61,425 nucleotides of DNA from an uncultured Ruminiclostridium sp. (GCA_947629925.1 CANRFO010000014.1:1-61425); one strand, 5' to 3'. Shown: positions 26,399-36,047, counted from the first letter of the stretch. The notes: generated by a model from the letters alone, not told the origin. Made by a program: numbers and translations.

Positions 26399-27202
26399 TC
26401 AGTCAAGCACCGCGTCTGCTATGCCGTATTTTTCGGCTATCTCGTTCATTTTTCCGCTTGAAGTCATTTCGGACAAAAACTCGTTCACCTTATCCGTAAG
26501 GTCAGAGCCTTTGCGAAGTCCCACACCTATCTTTTCATCATTCAGCAGGAATTTGTATCCAAGCTGGGAAAATTCGTTCTCGCCTGCGGAATAATATCCC
26601 GCCATGATTATGTCGATTACTGCCGCGTCAGCCTTGTTGTCGCATACGCTTTGCAGGGTCTCTTTCATCGTTTCGTAGGGGGTGTAGCGGTATTTTAGTT
26701 CTTTTATGACCGCTTCGCCTGATGAGCCGCCCTCTGCGGTAAACAGAAGGTGCTGGCACTGCTCTACGGTCTCGTATTTGTCAAGCTTCTCCTTTTGCAT
26801 AACTATAACCTGACCGCTGGAGGCGTAAGGCTGAGAGCAGTCTATTTCCTGCTGAAGCTCCTCCGTCAGGGTCATACCGTTCCATATGCAGTCGATTGCG
26901 CCGCTTTGAAGAAGTCCTGTGCGCTTGTCCCAGTCTATCTCCACAAACTGGGGAGTTACGCCAAGTTCCTCGGCAAAAGCCAAGGAAAGCTCTGCGTCAA
27001 AACCCGTCCAATTGTCGCCGTCCTTAAAGTCCATGGGGGCGTAGTCCGTTATTCCTATGATAAACGTCCCCTTGTCCTTTATGTACTGAATATCGGACTG
27101 TCCCTCTTTCAGCACAGACTCTGCCGTTTCTCCGCCTGAGCAGCCTGCAAAAAGCACTGCCGCCGCAAGAAGCGCGGATATCGTTCCAAAAAGTTTCTTC
27201 AT
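26399..27202 (-). CDS. Solute-binding lipoprotein (amino-acid type), no transporter nearby
   Basis: The 267-residue lipoprotein has lipobox LFAG-C21 and a full bacterial extracellular solute-binding family 3 fold (GTFIIGITDYAPMDFKDGDNWTGFDAELSLAFAEELG at the start; DAAVIDIIMAGYY in the second lobe). Normally such proteins feed polar amino-acid ABC transporters, but no permease or ATPase is here. Placed between a kinase and a diguanylate cyclase in one operon, it more likely delivers a ligand signal to a membrane sensor, perhaps the BvgS-like kinase whose sensor has the same fold. Confidence 0.88.
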   Translation of the reverse strand: MKKLFGTISALLAAAVLFAGCSGGETAESVLKEGQSDIQYIKDKGTFIIGITDYAPMDFKDGDNWTGFDAELSLAFAEELGVTPQFVEIDWDKRTGLLQSGAIDCIWNGMTLTEELQQEIDCSQPYASSGQVIVMQKEKLDKYETVEQCQHLLFTAEGGSSGEAVIKELKYRYTPYETMKETLQSVCDNKADAAVIDIIMAGYYSAGENEFSQLGYKFLLNDEKIGVGLRKGSDLTDKVNEFLSEMTSSGKMNEIAEKYGIADAVLD

Positions 27203-27232
27203 TTCATTTGTCTCCGTTTTTTGTTCTTTTTA

Positions 27233-29902
27233 TCATTTCTCCATAAACAACAAGCCGTAGCTTTCAGGTCCGCAGTTTATGGAAATTGCAGGCGAGGCTT
27301 TCTGATATATTACCTCGTCAAAGTTTATCTTTTCTCTCACCTTTCCAGCTATCTCATCAAGCTCTTCGGGGCGAAGTCCCGCGTAGGTGATGAACAAAAG
27401 TCTTTTATCTATTCTCGAAGGAGAGCGCAGGGTGGAGCGTATATATTTCTTCCAGATAGTCTCCCGCGTTCCCATTCGTATCGCGCCAACAGTCATACTG
27501 CTCTTTTTCAGCATTATGACAGGGTGGAGCATAAAGGCTTCGCATATGGCGTTTATCTTTGAGGAAATTCTTCCCGAACGGGCAAGGTACTCGGTGCTGC
27601 CCACGATAAAGCTGGTATTCACCTTTGCTTTGATACGCTCTATCTCGGAGAGGACAGCGTCCACCTCCATTCCGCCTGCGGCGTATTCGGCGGCGTAAAG
27701 CGCAACCATACCCATTCCGCTGGAAAGATGTCCCGAATCAACTACCGTTACGTTGTCAAAGGCTCCAGACGCCTCAAGCGCCTTTTCGTAGCCCTTGCTG
27801 GCGTTTTTCGCCATAGCTATGTGGATTATATGCTGTGCCTTGGTGAGCTGTTCCGCAAAGAACGCCTCGTAATCAGATACCTTGGGTTCTTCTGAATGTA
27901 CCTTTTTGTCCTTGCCTGAAAGATAGGACAGGATACCGTCCGTTTCTATCTCCTCGCCGTCCCTGAAATCGCCGCCCTCGGTCATTACGTGATAAGGGAG
28001 AACGGCTATGTTGTACTTTTCCGCAAGCTCTGCGGGCAGGTCGCTGACGCTGTCGGTGGTTATCATAATAAGCTGTTTTTTCTTGTGTCCAAGAACAGGT
28101 CCCACTACCATATCGCTGAACAGCTCGGTGCTGTTCATCTTAACTATCTCTCTCGGCAGGTGCTTTAAAAGCTCCGTTTCAAGCTGTATGCCGCTGACGG
28201 GCTTTTGCAGATAGCCGTCAAAGCCCTCCCGTCTGTAAAGCTCCTGATTTTCGCTCCCCGCATTGGCGGTAAGGGCGATAACAGGCGTTTCACGGTTAAG
28301 TCCGCCTGTCTGGGCGCGGATAAGGTGCAGGCACTCTATACCGTCCATAATAGGCATAAGGTGATCCATAAAGATAGCGTCGTAACGTCTGCTCTCAGTT
28401 CTGGCAAGGCACTGCGCGCCGCTTGATGCGGTATCTATCGCCACCTTTGTATCGTGGAGCAACTTTGCTGCGACCATAAGGTTGGTGTCGTTGTCGTCAA
28501 CTATGAGGACGTTTGCCTTGGGCGCTTCAAATATAGCTCTGTAATGCTCTCTGGCGCCCATAGTGTGGCGCTTTTCCAGATCAAGCTCGCCCAGTCTGCT
28601 CTCGCCCTCGATCTTCTGAGGAATGGTAACTACGAAGGTGGAGCCTTTGGTGTAAACGCTGTTCACTTCAATATCCCCGCCCATAAGGGCGACGAGCTGT
28701 CTTACTATGGAAAGACCCAGACCTGTTCCCTCTATATAGCGGTTCTTTTCCTCGTCAACACGGCGGAAGGCGCTGAAAAGATGAGGAATGTTTTCCTTTT
28801 TTATGCCCATTCCCGTGTCAGCCACGGAATATGCTATGTAAACGGTGTCGTCCTGCACCTGGCGCTGTTGAATTGACAAGGTGACGGAGCCCTCGGAGGT
28901 GTATTTCACCGCGTTGTTCAGCAGGTTGATAAGTATCTGCTTTATGCGCACCTCGTCGCCGCAAAGCCGGGCGGGTATGCTGTCCTCCACGTTGATGTGA
29001 AACTCCAGCCCTTTTTCCTTGGCTCTCACCCATATCATATTCACAATGTCGGAAAGCATGGCGCCAACGTCGTATGTGACAGGCACGATGTCCATTTTCC
29101 CCGACTCTATCTTTGACATATCAAGAATGTCGTTGATAAGGGAAAGGAGCATTTTGCCCGCGCTCTGGATATTCTTTGCGTCCTCTGCGACCTCGTCGGA
29201 AACGTCCTCGCGGAGTATCATCTCGTTCAGACCGATTATAGTGTTTATAGGGGTGCGTATCTCGTGGCTCATACTGGAGAAAAAGCGGTTCTGAGCCTGA
29301 TTTAATTCTTCTATCTGCTTCTTCTGCTTCTCAGTCTTTTTGTTTTCGTTGCGGTAGATAGCGTTCTGAAACAGCAACATTCCGCAGGTCACTACCGATA
29401 CCACCGTCATGGTGGCGAGGGAATCAATATATGCCATTTCAAGAGTGTGCTGGACTATCATCTCAGGGTAGAAATACGCCACATAGTAGCACACAAGGAA
29501 CACGATATATCCGCCTGCAAGCAGGATATACTTTGATTTTCCCTCAACGACGATAGTTGCAAGGACAAATCCAAGAATGAACCAGATAGGTCCGCCGCCG
29601 TATATCCCGCCTGCCGTGATGAAGTTAAAAGGCAGGACGATATACAGCGCAATTGCGGAAACGATTATTGCGCCAAGCTGTATCCTGTGCGTGCGGATAG
29701 TGAAGAACACCAGCACTCCAAGAAGTATGAACGCGGCTATCATAGCGATAAGGTTGGTAAGGCTCTCGCCTGAGCAGCAGCCTACCGCTATGCCGAGCAG
29801 AAGTCCCACAAGTCCTATCGCTGTGATAAGGCGGAACAGCCGTTCCTGAAGAGAATATCTGTAATCCCAGAACAGGTCTCCCAACAGTTTTTTCAGCTTC
29901 AT
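27233..29902 (-). CDS. Hybrid histidine kinase - receiver - DegV fusion
   Basis: The 889-residue membrane protein begins with about six transmembrane helices (24-180). A coiled linker leads to a HisKA domain (H213 in SSMSHEIRTP) and an ATPase domain (N box LLNNAVKYT, G1 ADTGMGI, G2 GTGLGLSIV; to about 430). A receiver follows (463-585, phospho-acceptor D513, K567), then a complete DegV/FakB-type domain (about 611-889). The DegV marks are MITTDSVSDLPAELAEKYNIAVLPYHV, VVDSGHLSSGMG, EYLARSGRISS and AISINCGPESYGLLF. DegV proteins bind a fatty-acid chain. Here the usual TSxPS ligand loop reads HSEEP (669-673) and the SSGLSGTY loop reads AKNASKGY, so ligand contacts are altered. The protein may couple lipid state to phosphorelay. 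ATGA overlap with the upstream gene. Confidence 0.9.
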   Translation of the reverse strand: MKLKKLLGDLFWDYRYSLQERLFRLITAIGLVGLLLGIAVGCCSGESLTNLIAMIAAFILLGVLVFFTIRTHRIQLGAIIVSAIALYIVLPFNFITAGGIYGGGPIWFILGFVLATIVVEGKSKYILLAGGYIVFLVCYYVAYFYPEMIVQHTLEMAYIDSLATMTVVSVVTCGMLLFQNAIYRNENKKTEKQKKQIEELNQAQNRFFSSMSHEIRTPINTIIGLNEMILREDVSDEVAEDAKNIQSAGKMLLSLINDILDMSKIESGKMDIVPVTYDVGAMLSDIVNMIWVRAKEKGLEFHINVEDSIPARLCGDEVRIKQILINLLNNAVKYTSEGSVTLSIQQRQVQDDTVYIAYSVADTGMGIKKENIPHLFSAFRRVDEEKNRYIEGTGLGLSIVRQLVALMGGDIEVNSVYTKGSTFVVTIPQKIEGESRLGELDLEKRHTMGAREHYRAIFEAPKANVLIVDDNDTNLMVAAKLLHDTKVAIDTASSGAQCLARTESRRYDAIFMDHLMPIMDGIECLHLIRAQTGGLNRETPVIALTANAGSENQELYRREGFDGYLQKPVSGIQLETELLKHLPREIVKMNSTELFSDMVVGPVLGHKKKQLIMITTDSVSDLPAELAEKYNIAVLPYHVMTEGGDFRDGEEIETDGILSYLSGKDKKVHSEEPKVSDYEAFFAEQLTKAQHIIHIAMAKNASKGYEKALEASGAFDNVTVVDSGHLSSGMGMVALYAAEYAAGGMEVDAVLSEIERIKAKVNTSFIVGSTEYLARSGRISSKINAICEAFMLHPVIMLKKSSMTVGAIRMGTRETIWKKYIRSTLRSPSRIDKRLLFITYAGLRPEELDEIAGKVREKINFDEVIYQKASPAISINCGPESYGLLFMEK

Positions 29903-32655
29903 AACGTCTCACCGCCTTTCACCTTTTCAGCCAGTGTTGAAGTCCTTTCAGCCGCTGTTTCGTACTCAAAGTCGTCTACGTCCCGTTTTATCTCCTGAAG
30001 CAGCGATCTTACCGATTTTCCGCCGTAAACGGTCTTGCTAAGCTCGCTTATCAGGTTCTGCGCTTTATCCGCTTCGTATGTGTCGAAGCAGGCGCGAAGC
30101 TCGTCAAGATAAGAAAGAAATTCCTCCTGCGTTATCTCGGTGCCCTCGGGGTCGGCTTCATCTTCGCTTTGGACTGCGCCGATAGCTTCGCCTATGGTAT
30201 TTGCCGCATTTGCGTACATTTCCATTAAAGCGTTGTGGTTTGCAAGTATGTAGTCTATGTCCTTGTCCTTGGCGGCAGTCTCCATATCCTTGGCGGAATT
30301 GGAAAGCTCGTCTGCTCCCATCATTTTGGCGGAGCTTTTCAAGGCGTGGACTTGTATGCGGTAATTTTCATAATCGCCCTTGCCGAAATATTTATTTATC
30401 TCTCCCGCCTTGTAATCGGCGTCGGAAACGAATTTGCGAAGCAGCTGAACGTAAAATTCCCTGTCGTTCCTGCAATAGCCTAAAGCGGCGGCGGTGTTCA
30501 TCCCCGCAGCTTCAAGAGCGGCTATCTCGTCGGGGCGGTTTTCCTGCTGAGACTGCTTCTGCTCGGCGAAGGACTGATTTTCCCTCACCGTCTCACGTTC
30601 CTCAATAAACTTTATGCGGGCTTTGGGAAGCACCTTTCTTAAAACGCGTTCAAGCTCGGGCGCTTCAACAGGCTTGGACAAAAACTCGTCAAAGCCCTCG
30701 CGCAGGAACATTTCCCTTGCGCCGCTGACGGCGTTTGCGGTAAAGGCTATCGCCGTGAACATATCGGCGGAGCCTGTTTTCAGCCTGCGGAGCTGTTTCA
30801 GCGTTTCCACTCCGTCCATTTCGGGCATCATATGGTCAAGGAACAATACGTCAAATTCTTCATTCTCGCAGATAGAGATAGCTTCCATACCGCTGCCCGC
30901 AGTGCGGACGGTTATCTGGTAATCCTTTAACATTCCCTCGGCTACCATTCGGTTCATCGGCTCGTCGTCAACAACAAGCACCTTAACGTCGGGGCATATC
31001 ATTCTTCTGCCCTGAATAGCAAGCTCTTCGACGGTATCGCTGTTGAGTATGTTCACAACGGGGAAACAGTAGAAAGGCTTATGAAGTATCTTTACTCTGC
31101 TGTTTTCCTTGGGGCGGTAGTTTTCATCAGCGATAAGGACTACCTGTATATTGCTGTCAAGATTTTCGATATACTCGCTGTCCGCCTCGTATTCCTCGTC
31201 CGCAAGGAAAAGGTGGGTCAGACGGTACATAGATACCAGCTTTTCCAGCTCGTCGGGGGAAAATACCCTGTGAACTGCAACGTCAAGCCCTCTGGCGATA
31301 TTGGTTATCATGCCGTCATAAAATTTACGCACTTCGGGGACTTTATATTTCTCAGGCATAAGATAGCAGGCAAGACACAGCTTGGACGGGTTTTCCACCT
31401 TCATTCCCGCCGATTCGTCCGCAACCTTCTGAGGTATGCTGACGGTGACCTCGGTGCCGCTTCCCGCTTTGCTTTCCACATGGACAAAGCCGTTCATGGC
31501 GGCCGCCATTCCGTAAACTATGGGAAGTCCCAGACCGAGCCCTCCCGCCCTGCGGTCACGTCCGCCGCTGGACTGGTAAAATCTTTCGGTCACCTTGGAA
31601 AGGCTCTCGGCGTCCATTCCTATACCTGTGTCCTTTACCTGTATGCAAAGGTTCACGCCGTAGGATTTCTTTAGGGCGTATATCCTGACGTAAATGCCGC
31701 CCTCTTCGGTGAATTTTACGGCGTTGTCCACAAGGTGTTTTATTATCTTCTTTATCTTCTTGCTGTCGCCAATGAGCACCGCAGGTATCTTTGCCTCAAT
31801 GTCAAAGATAAGCTCAAGATTTTCCTTGCCCTCGGTCATATTCTGCTCGGAAATGATATCGTTGATCAGGGAGGAGAGCATATATGTATCGTCGCTGACG
31901 GTTATCCTTCCCGTATCTATCTCGGTGTAATCCAGAATGTCCTCTATCTGTCCGAAAAGACGGTAGCCCGCCTTCTGCACGGAAATCAGGTTTTCACGCT
32001 TGTCGGCGTCCTCCTCGTTTTTCAGCATTACGGCGGTAAGACCTGTTACTGCGTTTATAGGCGTGCGAAGCTCGTGGGAAACGTTGGTAAGGAAGTCCTC
32101 GGTCCTGCGGTTCTCCTCCTCCAGCCTTTCGATCGTTTCCACCATCTCTTTTGTTTCGCCCGCTCGTCTTTCACGAAGCAGCTTTGCAACATAGGCGGCA
32201 AGGCAGACGAAAATTCCCCCCAGAACTAAACTCGTTATAAACGAGGGGGTAAAGGTGAAGTCTTTGGAATGGAGCAAAAGATTGCCTATCACCGTCACAA
32301 AATAAACCACGGTGCTGACAGCGATAAGCCCGTACATTTCCACCGCGTAATAAAGGGCGATAAGTCCCACTGTCAAAGGCGTAAGGTTCATGATATGCGC
32401 GGGGGTCATTCCGTATATCAGAAAACCGTGCAGCAGCAGGGCGTAGGATATCCACTTTTCAACGCTGTACGGTATTTTTTTTATAAAATGTATAGTCCAG
32501 CAGATGACAAGCTTCGCCGCAAGCTGGACAAGCATCATCATCGAGATGCCGTTAAGGATTATCTCGGCGCCCAGTGCGATCGCCAGAAAGGTATAGCATA
32601 TCAGAACGATAAAGTATGAAGTTTGCTTTTTATCTTTATTGCTTATAATGCTCAT
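29899..32655 (-). CDS. Hybrid histidine kinase with two receivers and HPt
   Basis: The 918-residue protein has about six N-terminal transmembrane helices (15-160), HisKA (H194 in LTNVSHELRTPI), ATPase domain (to about 425), a degenerate receiver-like segment (about 440-560, phospho-site region LFLADEE), a full receiver (about 570-690, LFLDHMMPEMDG), an HPt domain (about 725-835, histidine in QVHALKSSAKMMGA) and a helical tail. The chain supports a multi-step phosphorelay from kinase to receiver to HPt and on to soluble regulators, such as the HD-GYP and GGDEF proteins. The start at 32655 is chosen over 32679 because AGGCGGTGA precedes it and it avoids overlap with the HD-GYP gene. Confidence 0.9.
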   Translation of the reverse strand: MSIISNKDKKQTSYFIVLICYTFLAIALGAEIILNGISMMMLVQLAAKLVICWTIHFIKKIPYSVEKWISYALLLHGFLIYGMTPAHIMNLTPLTVGLIALYYAVEMYGLIAVSTVVYFVTVIGNLLLHSKDFTFTPSFITSLVLGGIFVCLAAYVAKLLRERRAGETKEMVETIERLEEENRRTEDFLTNVSHELRTPINAVTGLTAVMLKNEEDADKRENLISVQKAGYRLFGQIEDILDYTEIDTGRITVSDDTYMLSSLINDIISEQNMTEGKENLELIFDIEAKIPAVLIGDSKKIKKIIKHLVDNAVKFTEEGGIYVRIYALKKSYGVNLCIQVKDTGIGMDAESLSKVTERFYQSSGGRDRRAGGLGLGLPIVYGMAAAMNGFVHVESKAGSGTEVTVSIPQKVADESAGMKVENPSKLCLACYLMPEKYKVPEVRKFYDGMITNIARGLDVAVHRVFSPDELEKLVSMYRLTHLFLADEEYEADSEYIENLDSNIQVVLIADENYRPKENSRVKILHKPFYCFPVVNILNSDTVEELAIQGRRMICPDVKVLVVDDEPMNRMVAEGMLKDYQITVRTAGSGMEAISICENEEFDVLFLDHMMPEMDGVETLKQLRRLKTGSADMFTAIAFTANAVSGAREMFLREGFDEFLSKPVEAPELERVLRKVLPKARIKFIEERETVRENQSFAEQKQSQQENRPDEIAALEAAGMNTAAALGYCRNDREFYVQLLRKFVSDADYKAGEINKYFGKGDYENYRIQVHALKSSAKMMGADELSNSAKDMETAAKDKDIDYILANHNALMEMYANAANTIGEAIGAVQSEDEADPEGTEITQEEFLSYLDELRACFDTYEADKAQNLISELSKTVYGGKSVRSLLQEIKRDVDDFEYETAAERTSTLAEKVKGGETL

Positions 32656-32666
32656 AAGTTCACCGC

Positions 32667-33707
32667 CTACTTCTCGCACATTTCGTATTCTTTGTCCTCG
32701 TCTATCATGGACAGCATAATGTCGGCAAATACGGGGTCGAACTGGGTACCTTTTCCCTTTTCCACCTCGGCTCTCACCTGAGCCTGCGGGATAACTCCTC
32801 TGTACGCTCTTTTTGAGCTCATAGCGTCGTAGGCGTCGGCAACTGCGATTATCCTTGCCTCAATGGGAATATTCTCCCCTGAAAGACCGTCGGGGTAGCC
32901 TCTGCCGTCATAGCGCTCATGGTGGTATTTTGCTCCCGTGATGAGCTTGGGAAATTCCTCTATCTTTTCAAGTATCTTTTCACCTAAAACAGGGTGGGTC
33001 TTGATTATAGCAAATTCCTCGTCTGTAAGGCGTGAAGGCTTGTTTATGATAGCGTCGGGGATACCTATCTTTCCAACGTCGTGAAGCAGTCCTATCATAT
33101 AGATATCGTCCTGCATTTCCTTTGAAAAGCCCGCCATTTCCGCTATCCTGCGGGAATAATCCGCAACTCTGGCGGAATGACCGTTGGTGTAGGTGTCCTT
33201 GGCGTCTATGGCGCCTGACAGTGCCATAACTATCTGCATTGACAGCTTTTCCAGCTTCCTGTGCTGGTGAGTGACTTCCCTTGTCTTTACCTCCACCTCG
33301 TGGGCAAGGTCCGCCTGCAAGCGGGTAAGCTCAACTATATGATTTATCCTGACAAGGAGAACGTCCGCCATGAACGGCTTGGTGATGAAGTCCACGGCTC
33401 CCGCCTTTAATCCCCTTGTTTCGGTGTCGCTGTCATCGTCGGCGGTGAGGAAGATAACGGGAATATCTGCGGTAGCTTTGTTTTCTTTCAGCGCGGCTAT
33501 TGTGGCAAAACCGTCCATTACGGGCATATGTACGTCAAGCAGTATCAGGTCGGGCTTGTTTCTGCGCAAAAATTTAAGGGCGGCTTCGCCTGATTTTACA
33601 CAGCTGACCCTCATGCCTTCAGAGCTGAGTATGGTGTTCGCCATTGTAAGATTCGCGGAGTCGTCGTCTATTACCAATATCCAGTAACCTGTCTGTTCCG
33701 TTGCCAT
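32667..33707 (-). CDS. Response regulator cyclic-di-GMP phosphodiesterase (REC-HD-GYP)
   Basis: The 346-residue cytoplasmic protein has a receiver (8-125: D14-D16, phospho-acceptor D58, K110), a coiled linker (130-155) and an HD-GYP domain (157-335) with HD 209-210 in LLHDVGKIGIPD, the HHERYDGRGYPDGL box (262-275) and DAYDAMSSKRAYR. HD-GYP enzymes hydrolyse cyclic di-GMP to GMP or pGpG. First gene of the five-gene operon, from a consensus promoter; it opposes the cyclase at the operon's end. Confidence 0.93.
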   Translation of the reverse strand: MATEQTGYWILVIDDDSANLTMANTILSSEGMRVSCVKSGEAALKFLRRNKPDLILLDVHMPVMDGFATIAALKENKATADIPVIFLTADDDSDTETRGLKAGAVDFITKPFMADVLLVRINHIVELTRLQADLAHEVEVKTREVTHQHRKLEKLSMQIVMALSGAIDAKDTYTNGHSARVADYSRRIAEMAGFSKEMQDDIYMIGLLHDVGKIGIPDAIINKPSRLTDEEFAIIKTHPVLGEKILEKIEEFPKLITGAKYHHERYDGRGYPDGLSGENIPIEARIIAVADAYDAMSSKRAYRGVIPQAQVRAEVEKGKGTQFDPVFADIMLSMIDEDKEYEMCEK

Positions 33708-33826
33708 CAGGCGTATCTTCCCCCTTTCCGTATGAATAAAGACGTGCTGAACACATTTTTTTCAAATATAACTTTAACGTTTTAAATTATTTGAAATGCC
33801 GTGCAACCGCTTTATCTATTCTATAT

Positions 33827-33855
33827 ATTGTATAACCAAATGAAGATTGTGTCAA
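33827..33855 (-). promoter_or_regulatory. Sigma-A promoter of the cyclic-di-GMP operon
   Basis: On the minus strand: TTGACA (33855-33850), 17 bp, TACAAT (33832-33827). The leader to the HD-GYP start is about 110 nt. Confidence 0.8.
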
Positions 33856-33915
33856 TTGATTTTTTAAGAAAATTTATTGATAAAACAACGGCTTCTTTTG
33901 ATATATTTTACGCTG

Positions 33916-33950
33916 AAAAATAACCAGCTTCCGCCTTGCGGCGGAGGCTG
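33916..33950 (-). terminator. Terminator after the BvgS-like kinase
   Basis: A stem (33940-33950 with 33925-33935, one mismatch) with a GCAA-type loop is followed on the minus strand by a short T-tract (33920-33916). It separates the BvgS-like gene from the operon promoter. Confidence 0.6.
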
Positions 33951-33956
33951 TATGTA

Positions 33957-36047
33957 TCATATTTTTTTAAGCAGCTCCTCAATATTAACGGGTTTTGCGA
34001 TGAAATCGTCCATGCCGCTTGCGAGAGCCTTTTCCCTGTCCTCTGCAAAGGAGTTTGCGGTGCAGGCGAAAATGCGCACTGTCTTTGCGTCCTCGCGGTC
34101 GAGCGCGCGGATCGCTTCAGAGGCCTCAAAGCCGTCCAGTTCGGGCATAAGAAGATCCATCAGGATAACTCCGTATGTTCCCACAGGAGAATTTTTAAAC
34201 ATCTCCAAAGCTATCCTGCCGTTTTCCGCAAGGTCGGCTTCAAGCCCGTCGCCGTGCAGAAGCTCCAGCATTATCTCACCGTTCAGCTCGTTGTCCTCAG
34301 CTACCAGTATGCGGGGACGCTCTCCGCTGACGGAAAGTTCTGTTCTTTGAGCCTTGGCAGGCGCCGACGCAGGCGCGCCGACAAATGTGAAGGTAAATGA
34401 GCTGCCCTTTCCTTTTTTGCTTTCGCAGGTAAGATCGCCGCCCATGAGAAGCGCAAGTCTGCGGCTTATGGAAAGACCCAGCCCTGTGCCTCTGTTGCCC
34501 TTGGATACCGTTTCAAGCTCCTGCGCGAAAAGGTCGAATATGTGCTTTTGAAATTCCTCGCTCATTCCCTTTCCCGTGTCGGTTATGGTGACGGAGGTCA
34601 GCACCTTGTTGTTTTTCGTCATTTCCTGCTTCAGGTAAAGATCCACGCTTCCGCCTTCGGAGGTGAATTTTCGGGCGTTGTCAAGGATATTCAGCAAAAC
34701 CTGCTGTATCCGCATATCGTCGCCCATGACATAGGGATAACTTATCTCCGAGCGGAAGGTGTATTTCAGCTTTTTATCGTTCATGGCGCTTTTCTCGATA
34801 GCGCTCACGGTTTCAATAACAAGTCCTATGTCCACAGGCTGTTCCGCAAGCTCCAGCTTGTTCGCTTCCAGCTTGGAGGAATCCAGTATATCGTTTACCA
34901 AAGACAACAGATACTTCGCGGTAACTGAGGACTGATCGAGATATTCCTTCATCTTCTCCTTGTCGTCAAGCTTCTGCGTCATAAGGTAATTAAGCCCGAT
35001 AAGCCCGTTCAGAGGCGTTCGTATCTCATGGCTCATGCTTGACAGGAACATGCCCTTTGCGTTGGCGTCAGCCTTGCTTTTGATGAAGCGTATGCGCAGA
35101 CGGAAAAGCAGGATCGCAAGCAGAGCGATTATGATGAGCGCGATCACGATGGTCAGCACCGAATAACGGTAGCGGCTCACAAAATCGGATAAGGTGTACT
35201 TGTACTGATTTTCCATTACGCCCTGTATTATATAGCTTGCGGCTTCGTCCTCGGAAATGCAGCTTATCGCCTTGTCAAGTATATCTATCAGGATCTGACC
35301 CTGCTTCTGCTCCTCCTCGCTTTCTTCACCGAACGGAACGACGGCGGAAAAGCAGAGCTGATCATCCATTCCCATGACGGGAATGACCTTCAGGTTTTCA
35401 TATTTCGGCTTGGAGAGCCAGTATTCCACTACGAACTGATTTTGTATCACAAGGTCGGCAGTGCCGTCGGTCACTGCGTCAAAGCAGTCGGTTATCGTTT
35501 CACAGTCCTTGATCTCAAAATTGGGGAAGGAGGCGGCAAGCACTTTCTTCAGAGTCTGCGAACCTGTGGAAACAGCGACCGTCCAGCTTCCGTCGGATCT
35601 GAAATCAAGGTTATCCTTGGCGACGACCACCTTGCGGCTGGACAGATACGGTTCGCTTATAAGTATACCGCGGGCTTTTTTGTTTTCCTCGTTGTATTCC
35701 ACGCTGGTAACAAGGTCAAATCCGCCGTTTATAAGATAATCATATGTAACGTCTCCTGACGGGAGCGGTATGTATTCAAACTCAAAGCCCGAAAGACGGC
35801 TTATGCGTTCCAGAATATGGCGGGAGATGCCGTCAAATTCTCCGTTGTCATTTGAAAACGATACAGGTATGCGATCCTGAACATATCCCACCCTGATAAC
35901 GGGATGAGCGGCAACATACTCCTCCTCTTCGGGCGTCAAGGATATTTCATTCTGCATTTCGGCGGCGCTTACCTGCGGCGCAGAAATGCAGGATATCATC
36001 ATAAAAGCCGACATAAAAACAGAAAGGATACCAATACGCCTGTTCAT
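33957..36047 (-). CDS. BvgS/EvgS-like hybrid sensor kinase
   Basis: The 696-residue protein has a signal peptide (1-29; a Cys at 20 could be lipid-modified but the site is poor), an external solute-binding family 3 domain (about 45-285), one transmembrane helix (296-317), HisKA (H340 in SSMSHEIRTPLNGL), ATPase domain (to about 550) and a C-terminal receiver (about 570-690, LMDLLMPELDG). This is the Venus-flytrap sensor layout. The start at 36047 follows GAGAGGAAG and gives an N-terminal signal; 36116 is the longer frame. Own perfect promoter, divergent from the aldo/keto reductase. The orphan binding lipoprotein of the next operon has the same ligand fold. Confidence 0.9.
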   Translation of the reverse strand: MNRRIGILSVFMSAFMMISCISAPQVSAAEMQNEISLTPEEEEYVAAHPVIRVGYVQDRIPVSFSNDNGEFDGISRHILERISRLSGFEFEYIPLPSGDVTYDYLINGGFDLVTSVEYNEENKKARGILISEPYLSSRKVVVAKDNLDFRSDGSWTVAVSTGSQTLKKVLAASFPNFEIKDCETITDCFDAVTDGTADLVIQNQFVVEYWLSKPKYENLKVIPVMGMDDQLCFSAVVPFGEESEEEQKQGQILIDILDKAISCISEDEAASYIIQGVMENQYKYTLSDFVSRYRYSVLTIVIALIIIALLAILLFRLRIRFIKSKADANAKGMFLSSMSHEIRTPLNGLIGLNYLMTQKLDDKEKMKEYLDQSSVTAKYLLSLVNDILDSSKLEANKLELAEQPVDIGLVIETVSAIEKSAMNDKKLKYTFRSEISYPYVMGDDMRIQQVLLNILDNARKFTSEGGSVDLYLKQEMTKNNKVLTSVTITDTGKGMSEEFQKHIFDLFAQELETVSKGNRGTGLGLSISRRLALLMGGDLTCESKKGKGSSFTFTFVGAPASAPAKAQRTELSVSGERPRILVAEDNELNGEIMLELLHGDGLEADLAENGRIALEMFKNSPVGTYGVILMDLLMPELDGFEASEAIRALDREDAKTVRIFACTANSFAEDREKALASGMDDFIAKPVNIEELLKKI

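Noticed and set aside
26399-27202. Amino-acid ABC transporter operon
   Set aside because: Only the binding lipoprotein is present; no permease or ATPase of that type lies within the surrounding genes.
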